DNA of 64,000 nucleotides from Heliocidaris tuberculata (taxonomy: Eukaryota; Echinodermata; Echinoidea; Camarodonta; Echinometridae): positions 8,553,565 to 8,617,564 of the forward strand of contig CM046844.1 of assembly GCA_025618425.1 (NCBI GenBank). Direction: 5' to 3'. Every line of letters starts with the position of its first letter. The first letter of the stretch is position 1. This document shows, one piece after another, positions 55,167-64,000 of the stretch. The notes under the pieces are model-generated. The model was not told where the DNA came from. It ran no database searches and was given only the letters and a program-made list of their open reading frames with translations. The translations under genes and the position numbers were made by a program.

Positions 55167-55649
55167 CAAAAGAAACCCTCAAGATATAGCATAAAACACA
55201 TCGTAACTAAAATATGATTGGGTTTAAAAATGAAGAATTCGGCATTAGTGATATTTAATGTAAACTCTTGATTTTTATAGGTATCATTTATATTTGCACT
55301 GTGAGACTAGCATTGTAAAAAGTTTGCTTTCTATGTCATCTCTTTGCTGATTGATGTTTGGCTCTTTTTTTTCTCTCTCTCTCTGTCTCTCTCTCACTCT
55401 TTATTTTATTTCGTCACAATTATATTGTGCATATAAGCTATCATACTCAATTTAGTTGCTGAGATTATTAATATTAATGTGACATAATCATTATCCATCC
55501 GGTGATATTGCTTGTCGTTTGTCTTTTTCCCCAGATTACTTTTCGTTGACCGATGTGTTTACACAATTTAATTAGATTTCAACAAACAAACTATTTTTCT
55601 CCGGCAGCATACCATCATAGAGGTGCAAACATTTATATATTATGAGTTA

Positions 55650-56244
55650 TCAAAGGGAAATCCAACATTAATGACAAGTTGTTCTGAAAGAAAGCCCCAA
55701 AATCAGAGAAGCAGATCGGTGAAAGTTTGAAAGAAATCGGACAAGCGATAAGAAGATTATGAATCTCTGTACAGTTATATGGGAATTTCAAATTGGCGAA
55801 TCGGTAATGTCACTGTGATGTAGTGGCTGACAACTCTCCCTTTTGCTCTAACACTCAAAATGACTAAAATGTCATTTTTTTTTCTCAAATGTATTACTCA
55901 GCAGGATCTTATTCCTTTATGAGGACGTATGACAACATGCTATCTGAAATATTTTGAGTACTGCTCCGAGAGAAAAGGCGCATAGGAGAAAAACGCAAAT
56001 CATTCATATTTTAGTGTACGACAAACGGGAGAGTTGACAGCCATTTATCACAATCGACTCACCAAATCGGCAATTTGAGATTAATTTTCGCATATATTTA
56101 GCGATCTCATTTTTCAAACATTCATAGCTTTCTTATTCCTTATCCGATTTCATTCAATCTTTCTTCATCCTGTTTTTCTATTTTCATTTTTATTTTTTTA
56201 CTTTCACACAAATCATCATATTGCCAAGGTTGGATTGCCCTTTA
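55650..56244. mobile_element. TTAA-type MITE, TTAAAGGGAAAT family, copy 2
   Basis: Left 'tcaaagggaaatccaac', right 'ggttggattgccctttat'. The flanking TTAA is decayed on both sides. The interior matches 33286-33868 over most of its length. Confidence 0.7.
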
Positions 56245-57049
56245 TTTAACTTTAAAATTGGATAAACTGCATTTTTACGACAGAACAACATAATCAGTTA
56301 AACTTATTTTAAGAGCCAGCATTTTGTAAATTGCAGTGATGCTGGTAATCTGTCTAGACAATGTTGAATTTGTCATATTTATAGCTTTTATGTTTGAGGA
56401 AACGAAATCAAATAAGTCATTATGCAGTAATAAATTTATCTTATGAATACTGACCTGTGCCTGTAGCTTTCTCGAATTGTGTGAATATATATGAATATAT
56501 ATGAATATATATATATATCTTAATCCCATTTTTGTATATATCCTTTAAAACATTTTCATTAGATTCTTTTCTACATAATTATATATGCCTCTTAATCTGC
56601 TGCATTTGATATCTTTACTTGGAATGTATATTTTGGTCTGGCGGATATAAGTATGTATGTACCGATTACTATTATTTGATAAAAATATTTGACTTTTGAT
56701 CGTTGAAAAACTCGAATGAGACAGAAATTAACGTTGTAAAGTTGAAGTTGGGCCCATTATATTGAGGGGCACATTTTTGCTTGTCAGACCCAACAACATA
56801 ACATAATTATTATGATTTATACAATCTATATTTTGATGTTTAAAATACTGTAACCCGTAACATATAAAGTGCAGTAATTCATTACTACGAAAACGTGTTA
56901 TTATATTTGAATGTATTGCGAAAATGGCCTATTGACGTGCTTGAGGACAAATGTTAGAGTAGATTATGTTTACGATTTAAATCCATGTATACAGCCTCGT
57001 GCAATAACCGAATGTTTACACAATGTATCATGATGATCTATATCTATCT
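56245..57049. other. Gene-free AT-rich stretch
   Basis: A (TATATGAA)-type repeat at about 56484-56518. No gene recognised. Confidence 0.45.
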
Positions 57050-57352
57050 GGGGAGCGTTTCATGAAAGGAAGTTGTCGGATATTTTAAACGACAACTGTT
57101 ATAAGCTACTGAAATCCTTGCATCTGATTGGCTGAGAGCAAATTTGTCGGATAAAATATCTGACAAGTCCTTTCATGAAACGCCCCCCTGGTTGACTGTT
57201 TCAAAAGTTAGAATACATGATACATCTTGGGGACGTTTCATAAAGTGTCTTGTCAGTCATTTTTACCGACAAATTTGCTCTCAACCAATCAGATGCAAGG
57301 ATTTCAGTAGCTTATAACAGTTATTGCAACTTGACACTGATGACAAGTTTTA
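57050..57352. mobile_element. Two related GTTTCATGAAA foldback elements
   Basis: 57050-57190: GGGAGCGTTTCATGAAAGGA...TCCTTTCATGAAACGCCCCC, with 'ttgtcggata' motifs inverted inside. 57229-57352 is a second, partial copy in inverse orientation sharing 'aatcagatgcaaggatttca' with the first. Confidence 0.7.
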
Positions 57353-57952
57353 GGAAAACGGTGTTGCTGTGCCAGGCAAAGTGCTGGGAAGTGTTCGGTT
57401 CATTGAGAGTGATGATTGTATAAAGCACAAGTGGAAGTTTCTGTATTGTCGAGATATTTCAATAAACGGTTGAGGTTCGTAGAATAATTGTCTTATTTCC
57501 TTATATGTTGTCACAATTTGTAAACTTGATATTGTTACATTCATTAAATTGATATACCAAGACTTGAATTAAATTGAATTTATATATTATCATGCACAAC
57601 TGAGCAGGCACAAAAATCATTTTACGGTTTTACATTTATATAAAGCATATAGTTAAACATCAACATATCATGAACTAACATTTACAGATAACTTAACTCG
57701 ATGACTACTGAATTCTCTCATTCCAATATAGGCTCAGTATAAGGGACCACCCTGTACCCGTAGTTAAAGGATTAAGAACATAAATAGAAATCAATCCAGT
57801 GAATTGAAGATAATGTATGAGTCGGCGCGTCTTGGTAATTAAAATGACTCCAACTTTTATTCTGTTTATTGTACATCTTTTCAATTCTGACAGAAGGCTG
57901 CATTCATTATAGTTACTTGGGACTCTACTCTGTAATACCTCCTTGAAGTTCT

Positions 57953-58440
57953 GGTCAGACCTCACCAATAGCGATAATGATAACGATAACGAGATTTTTT
58001 CAGAAAAGGTACACCCTACAGCTGCCCCACTGTAACCATACACAATCATACTCACCCATACACACAACACACTATTAGGGTGTACCTTTGATTGAAAATA
58101 TCGCCATCGTTTTCCTTATCGATGAGGTCTGACTAGTCCTTTTGGGGACGAGCAGTGACGAACTAAAAACAACTTCAGCAGGAAGCTTTGCTCTAGCAGT
58201 GCAAGATTACACAAGGCAATGCCTATTATTAGTCAAAATGAGACAGACAGGGGGCGGGGTTGTTTCATCAATTGTGATGTTTCTCCAAAATAAAGTGGAA
58301 TCTGACTTTGTCATTCCATTGATAACAATTAAAATGATTCTAGTAATAGGTTGCTATGAAATTCCATGGCGTCATTAGCAACTTCACTGTATGTGTATAC
58401 GTGTGATTCTGCTGAGTGAGATGAATGGAAATATTTCATC
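57953..58440 (+). repeat. Dispersed repeat, copy upstream of gene C, with foldback end
   Basis: 58032-58440 is the reverse complement of 49460-49870. 57953-58138 also folds back on itself ('gtcagacctca'..'gaggtctgac', 'aggtacaccct'..'agggtgtacct'). Confidence 0.7.
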
Positions 58441-58595
58441 TGCAAATATGGTCTAACGGAGAGAGCAAATATGACCCACAAACACCCTTCTTTTGCCTGG
58501 CCAGAATGAAGGAACGGCAAACTATCTAGTAAGTGACCCACCATAAAAAAATGCCAGAACACACATTGCAGTCATGGAAACGACATGCTCTGTTT

Positions 58596-58605
58596 GGACG
58601 CGCCA
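58596..58605 (+). promoter_or_regulatory. GGACGCGCCA motif upstream of gene C
   Basis: Same decamer as in the conserved blocks of gene A (35470) and, with one change, gene B (47061). It lies 218 bp before the start codon. The rest of the block is not conserved. Confidence 0.4.
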
Positions 58606-58822
58606 AGTTTGTAACCATGGCGACCTGTCTGCCATGTTTCGTTATTACTTTTTGCTCTTTGATGATTTGCAATCATTTGGAAAAGAGGCAGCAATTCCAG
58701 CTGGACGTGTTCATTTGAATAAAGTACCATTCATTAAATTGCTGAATGTGTAATAAAAGCGTCAGTTGAAATATATAGTAAAAACAAATACTTTTCCAAA
58801 AGCAACAAAGACGACATCAGGT

Positions 58823-58865
58823 ATGGCTGGATCATCAACCTTAATCGTCCTGCTCACTTTAATTG
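58823..58865 (+). CDS. Gene C exon 1 (signal peptide)
   Basis: ATG at 58823, 14 codons and one base, donor gtaagt at 58866. Phase 1 out, as in A and B. Confidence 0.8.
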
Positions 58866-61800
58866 GTAAGTAGTATTTTTTTTTAATATTTCAAGAATCA
58901 TCATAAAATTGGTAAGGCTACTTCATACATTCCAGCCCAGGACAAGAATTCATCAAATTATCATTTTTATCCTGAGTTCTTTATTTCATGAGCAGCATGA
59001 ATTTTAGGATTTTGCTGATTGTAATAAACATGCTGATGAAAAACTCTAATTCCATGTAATTCAAATGATGTTTTTTAATGTATTGTTATTTATGAACTAA
59101 AATTTTTAAAAATTCTAACGGGAATCTGTTTTGAATTTTACGAAACATAGACAGGGATTGAAAATGTGATTCTTTGATTTGCCCTTATAATATAATAAGA
59201 ACGAAAAATTAATAGCAAGCATACAGTGATGATAAAACAAGTCTTATTTGGTCAAATTTTCATGTTAACCATTATGCTATAAATATGTGATTCTTTTTTA
59301 CTTAGCAGCAGTATCATCAGTGTCTGCTCAGCGAACGTGCTATCAATGTTCAGGAACCTATCAGATTGACTCAGATGAAGACGTAGGGAACTGTTTCACG
59401 ACGACTGATGATACCAATACCGTTAGCTGCGACGGACAATGTAATGTAAGCCTAGCTAAATGTTTAAAGCACGGCTCACACGAGGTGTCATTTGCTGACG
59501 TTAGGACCGCGTCAGGGACATGTACGGTCTTTTGCGCTTCATGAAGGAGTGATATCGTTTAAAAATGTGATTGCAAAATAAACGGTGCTACCAATACTTT
59601 TGATAACTGGCATGGGTTAATCGCCCTCACAGGCTCGATTAGCGCAGGTACTGACGCAATCCAAATGACGCATCGTGTGAGCCGGCCTTAATGACCGTTG
59701 AACACAATGCGTCATCCGCCTGACGTGGGACAGCGTCAGCGACTGGGGTGGTGGTTGACGCACCACTTGGGAGTGACATCGGACAAAAGGAAATCGGACA
59801 TCGCGCAATCATTAATGCCTCTTGTACATGGGGAATCATTTATATTGCCTTATTACATGCACTAATCAAGCCCGGCCGTCAGGACAATAAGACCATACGC
59901 CAGTCATTCAAAAAAACTCTATGCATTGTTCTTTTTGCATTCACTTGTTTTTACTTTTAATTGCCTTCATATGTCTCGTCAAAGACCGCGGCCACTCAGT
60001 CGCTAACGCTATCCTACGTTTAAATAGGGTTGAATGATACCTCGTGCGCTGTACAACCACAACGGCCTTCATTGCTTTGAATAACAGGAGTATGCAATAA
60101 TGGCCTTTAAAGGATGGCCTTTAAAGGCTTGAGTAGGGCAAGTAATGACGCAATCGAAATAATACCTTGTGTGCCTCAGGCTCACATGAAGCGTCTTTTC
60201 GCAAAGCAAGCCTGTGGAGGGAATTAACCTATACACGGTTATCAACAGTATTTTTTGCACTGTTCATTTCGTAATCACTTATCAAACTATATAACTTTTT
60301 CATGACGCGCAAAGGACGGTTAAAGTCTATGACGATGTTCTAACGTCAGCAAATGACGTCTCGTGTGAGCTGGGCTTTGTATGGGCGTCATTTAGATATT
60401 TGAATAGGAGGACGTACACACTGGCGTCATTGCGGCCGTTCAAGGGGGGGGGGTGGGCATACAAGAAGGGTATCGCAATTTGAAGTCCCTTAAGCTGTGC
60501 TGTGATGCACTTTTAGTAGAGAATGGATGGATTCACCTTAAGTTTCGAGGGGAAAAAGCGCTATTGTTCATATATTCCATGGGGTGGTGTGGAAAAATGG
60601 GTTCCCCTTTCTTCTCCCCCGATCCACTAATCCACACTGAGACAATGCTCCTTACCTAACAATGCTCATAAGGTTTACAAATTATAAGATACATGCGAAC
60701 ACAATAAAAAAAAATTGTGTAAACACTTAATCATGCATTATAACTGACAGGGATTTGCGTCTTATAACTCTCATGGGTGTTGCCTCTCTCTTTGGAGTAC
60801 CCCTCTCTAAACGAAAACAATGGTTTATCTGTCATGTTTGTTTTCCGAACTACTGATTGTCATGATTGTAGACCTACATAGCGCAGAAGGTACTAGAGCC
60901 CCTTATAATCAGACATGCGCGATTTAAAAAGAAAACAAGCGATTCGATAGAACAAAAATTTACACAATATAACGGTAGAACAACATTTAACATTCCTTGT
61001 GGAATGTTGTGTCAAATTCTTTTATTCTCTTATTATTTCATTCTTCCAGGTGAAAACTTAAACAATTTTGTTTCATGCTGCATGGTCGCGCCTATTACGC
61101 AAAAAAGCATAACAGTACCCTGCATTTTACCCTGTCAGCTTGCGTTGCCGGACAGGTCAATATACCCAAAACTTGGGAGTCCTTTTGAGATTCTTAAATA
61201 GTCATAAGTTACAGAATGATATATCAACTTCATACCGTGCACTTGACTCTACTTCCTATATATATTGCTGTCTTATATGGAAAGGTACCTTGTAAATGGA
61301 ACAATTGCTTTTATGATTATTATCTTGTAACCATTCTAGATTGGGATCTCCCTGGGAAGTTCAAGCATCAGCATAAGTAGATCATGCCAAAGAACAGACG
61401 ACCTGGGTGACTGTAACGATTGCACCAACAAAAAGGATTGCCTCCTATGCTGTAGCTCTGCTGATAAATGTAACAGTGATGCCCTCCTTACCCTCTTGGA
61501 GACCAAGGCTTTAACCCAGACCTGTTACTCCTGTAGGTTCAGTGAAATCCCAGGAGTCGAGTCATACAGTGCATGTGCTCTTGACTTTCAGGAAGATGGG
61601 GATGGCGTGGATACCGTGCACTGCCCGGGAATGTGTTACGTAAGTATCATGTATTGTACATGTACATGTATATACATATGATATATTGCCGTTTAATATT
61701 ATGATAGTAACTTTCTTTTCAGTCGACATTTTTTGATTTCTTCATTATAAAATACAAAGTGTTACGTACAGAATATCATGAGTAATGACCCCGAAGCATG

Positions 61801-62265
61801 CACAATGACGTAGTACAGAGAAGGGGGCGAAACATCACGTTGAGCAAGGGGTTTGTGTTGGGTACGCCATGATGATATACATGATACAAGGAAATTTAAC
61901 AAGACAGATTACACAATTCGATTCAGAAAAACACACAGTTTTATAACTGCCCATCTTTTCAGCAAGGAACAATCTGGCTTATTATATACATGTCTTTCTT
62001 TATTCCCCTATACATTATATAGAGCTCTTATTCATACATCCCCGGCATAGAGGACGTTGTACGAGGTTGCGCTTACTATGGCAATGGATGCGATGATGAC
62101 TACTACAGCAATAGCGTTTACGGCATCACAGAGCGAAACAGCGTGCGTTTCAAACGAAGCTGCTGTATGGGTGACAAGTGTAACAGCGCCATGGCTATTA
62201 ATCCAGGAATGTTTGCTCTAATGATATCAATCATTTGGGGGATGTTTGCTTGTTATGTTATGTAA
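58823..62265 (+). CDS. Ly6/uPAR-domain gene C, two LU domains, GPI-anchored (predicted)
   Basis: Exons 58823-58865, 59306-59445, 61340-61639, 62023-62265 join to 241 codons plus TAA (240 if the alternative exon 2 acceptor is used). Signal peptide MAGSSTLIVLLTLI plus AAVSSVSA. LU1 begins RTCYQC and ends LLCC....KCN with 12 cysteines; the linker TKALTQ is followed by LU2 TCYSCRFSEI...RSCCMGDKCN. The C-terminus is hydrophobic (GMFALMISIIWGMFACYVM). Exon plan and phases match genes A and B, but sequence identity is clearly lower, so it is the oldest branch. Intron 2 starts with a 0.9-kb element 20 bp after exon 2. Confidence 0.87.
59306..59445 (+). CDS. Gene C exon 2 (first half of LU1)
   Basis: Tandem acceptor TTAGCAG allows a start at 59306 or 59309 (one alanine more or less). 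Donor gtaagc at 59446. Encodes AVSSVSAQRTCYQCSGTYQ... to DGQCN. Confidence 0.85.
59466..60378. mobile_element. DNA element in gene C intron 2
   Basis: Ends AAAGCACGGCTCACACGAGG and, reversed, AAAGCCCAGCTCACACGAGA, followed on both sides by GTCATTTGCTGACGTTAG-like sequence. The interior is rich in GACGCA/TGCGTC motifs in both orientations. Non-coding, 0.91 kb. Confidence 0.75.
61340..61639 (+). CDS. Gene C exon 3 (second half LU1, first half LU2)
   Basis: Acceptor cattctag ends at 61339; donor gtaagt at 61640. 100 codons, phase 0 both ends. DCNDCTNKKDC, LLCCSSADKCN, ALTQTCYSC, PGMCY. Confidence 0.88.
62023..62265 (+). CDS. Gene C exon 4 (second half LU2, GPI signal)
   Basis: Acceptor cattatatag ends at 62022; TAA at 62263-62265. 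SSYSYIPGIEDVVRGCAYYG..., RSCCMGDKCN, hydrophobic tail. AATAAA at about 62437 may be the poly(A) signal. Confidence 0.85.
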   Translation, partial: SSYSYIPGIEDVVRGCAYYGNGCDDDYYSNSVYGITERNSVRFKRSCCMGDKCNSAMAINPGMFALMISIIWGMFACYVM

Positions 62266-62436
62266 ACCTCTGAACTAGGTAAGAGTTTCTCTCCCTGCCC
62301 TTCATTAGACCATAATTTTTATGCATGAAATTTACATTCCAATTTCTTATTTGCGACTTTCAATGACGCAACGGTTTAACTTTAGAGAAGATGACAGGTC
62401 TGTATCACACCGGTTTGATATTTTATGTATTTTTCC

Positions 62437-62442
62437 AATAAA
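62437..62442 (+). other. Candidate poly(A) signal of gene C
   Basis: AATAAA 172 bp after the stop codon. Confidence 0.45.
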
Positions 62443-62574
62443 AATAATACATAGAATTGAAAAAAATATCTTAAAACATTCACCCCCCTTCTAAAATCAA
62501 ATTAAATGTATTAAACTAGTATTAGTCAGAATAGTTAAATTCGCGAAAAGATAGGCTATATTCCTATTACGAAT

Positions 62575-62930
62575 TTGAGGGGGGCACTAGCATACCCAAG
62601 GGGAGGCAGGGGGCAGAGTGCCCCCCCCCCTGACAACTTATGACAGGAAAAAAAAATTACCTTTTTTTTTTTTTTTTTTTGCTTGCTTGCTTGTCAGAGA
62701 TTCATGGAGCAAAACATGTGATCACCCCCTACCCCCCCTCCCCCCCCCCCCCCCCCCCCCCCCCCCCACTGAGCGACTTTTTGAGGGCTGGAGAGAAGAA
62801 AAAAAATACGGGTCTCCCTCCGAGCAAAATTTGACAGTTGACAAAATTTGCTCCCCCTGTAAAAAATCCTGTTTACGCCACTGGGGAGGGGGGGGGGGGG
62901 TAGCAAAATTTTAAACCCCCAGAAAAAAAA
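62575..62930. repeat. Poly-C/poly-T composite repeat
   Basis: C-runs at about 62621-62630 and 62742-62767 with a T-run at 62661-62680, 'gcttgcttgcttgtcagag', and 'cctgtttacgccactggg' at the right. Same family as 8480-8905 and 41455-41700. Confidence 0.6.
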
Positions 62931-63691
62931 GGCAATTAAAACAAAACTTCCCACCTCTCCCACCTACCCGCTAAAAATCTTCCCTGACAAGTTTTGAAAT
63001 GAGAGAGCAATTTTTTAAAAATATTACTTTGTCTAAAACTGGTTTACAAACTAAACTGGCAATTTTCCGTTCAAAAAGAAATAAGTATTTGAAACGAAGT
63101 ATTTGTACCAGAGGTGGATTTGAATATTATAGATATTTTGCAAAGAATAGTTGAATGTGAGTCCCATAATACACATGTACAAAATATATATGTATAGACG
63201 GCCCTGCTCCATCCCTCATGCATTTCTAATTGTGTTAATTATAAGCCATGAAGTATTAACCATTATAAGAGGTTTTCATGCGTCAGTTTTGAGTTTTTCA
63301 CATTTGATAGAATGTATGTCTAATTTTCAAATTTAGATTTCTTTGTTATTTGCATTTAATATACCATTGCCACGAAATTGTTTATATTCTTTGTAACCAA
63401 CCCTTTCACTTTCTGCTAACACCTTGATTACCGCATTACACTCATGTTTTATGTCTTTTATACAATATCTAAAATAACTTATCCATATTCTATTTGTATT
63501 TGTTTCAGGAAATATCTTTGATTGTAATACTTGGTGTGTGTCGCGTATTTTTATATTTAGTATACTTCCGCTGAGTAGAAGGGTAGAATGAATGTGGCAG
63601 TTATCATTTGACTTTACAAAGTCAATTTAATGATCAGAAATTCTAATTTATTTAATAGTATGATCAGAAATATTTAATAGTATACAGTAAC
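62931..63691. other. Gene-free AT-rich stretch
   Basis: No coding or RNA signal recognised. Confidence 0.4.
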
Positions 63692-63883
63692 ACGATAAAA
63701 ACTACTTTCGAAAAAAAAAAAAAAAAAAAAAAAAAACAATCCCAATAGCCCTGTCTATCACCTTTAGAAATGTGCGCACATTATAATGGTGTATTACGTA
63801 ATCCGAACCTGATTTCTATGGGCAGTACAATAGGCCTTTGAAATTGCCCTTGAGTTTATTTTTCGAAAGTAGTTTTTTATCGT
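63692..63883. mobile_element. MITE, copy 2 of the ACGATAAAAACTACTTTCGA family
   Basis: Inverse orientation relative to 6930-7110. An A-run of about 27 bases has expanded inside the left terminal repeat (63710-63736). Confidence 0.7.
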
Positions 63884-64000
63884 CTTCAGTATAACGGTTG
63901 CTTTAATACTGTCATGAATTTCTTGGCAACAGTTAATGATGAAGGCTTGAATGTCTGACTAAAAACTTGCCACTAGGCTTATACGTCATACATGCTCCGG

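Noticed and set aside
57705..58070. 121-codon ORF on the - strand
   Set aside because: Overlaps a dispersed repeat that also occurs in gene B intron 2; no domain seen.
1..64000. CRISPR arrays, rRNA genes, bacterial promoters or operons
   Set aside because: Tandem repeats present are microsatellites, minisatellites or transposon-internal arrays without spacer structure; no rRNA sequence seen; the DNA is eukaryotic.

Overview
The window looks like nuclear DNA of a marine invertebrate deuterostome, most likely an echinoderm such as a sea urchin. This is inferred from long introns with GT-AG borders, AT-rich sequence, many poly-C/poly-G and (GA)n/(TA)n/(ATT)n tracts, a high density of small inverted-repeat transposons, and LINE and Penelope-like families typical of such genomes. 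No bacterial genes, operons or CRISPR arrays are seen.

Layout. 1-5226: the last three coding exons of LSG1, a cytoplasmic GTPase of 60S ribosome maturation, on the + strand; the gene starts outside the window. 5227-35400: no host gene recognised. This stretch is made of mobile elements and simple repeats: TTAA-flanked inverted-repeat elements, a 1152-bp tandem duplication interrupted by a 1.16-kb element, a 3' piece of an L1/Tx1-like LINE (about 14179-15512), a 460-bp inverted repeat (16631-17090 and 24652-25113) enclosing a tRNA-like sequence and a LINE with an uninterrupted 1067-codon endonuclease/reverse transcriptase ORF (20345-23548), and many microsatellites. 35685-62265: a cluster of three paralogous four-exon genes (called A, B, C) on the + strand. 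Each encodes a secreted, probably GPI-anchored protein with two tandem Ly6/uPAR (three-finger) domains. Their introns hold further elements: a nested TTAA element plus a second L1/Tx1-like LINE in gene A, and a 420-bp hairpin minisatellite in gene B. Between B and C lie a CR1/L2-like LINE end and a Penelope-like GIY-YIG endonuclease fragment.

The Ly6 genes have the same plan: exon 1 signal peptide, exon 2 first half of domain 1, exon 3 second half of domain 1 plus first half of domain 2, exon 4 second half of domain 2 plus GPI signal. The introns inside the domains are phase 0. A and B share a block of about 90 bp upstream containing CACGTG; all three have a GGACGCGC(C/A)A motif upstream. The cluster grew by tandem duplication, with C the most diverged.

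The most interesting non-coding signals are hammerhead-ribozyme motifs in Penelope-type terminal repeats. The best, at 53836-53875 on the - strand, has a 7-bp perfect stem I, both catalytic boxes and a palindromic stem III. Related motifs are at 25025-25057, 16685-16717, 42046-42090 and 10605-10650. All coordinates were read by eye; no database search was run.
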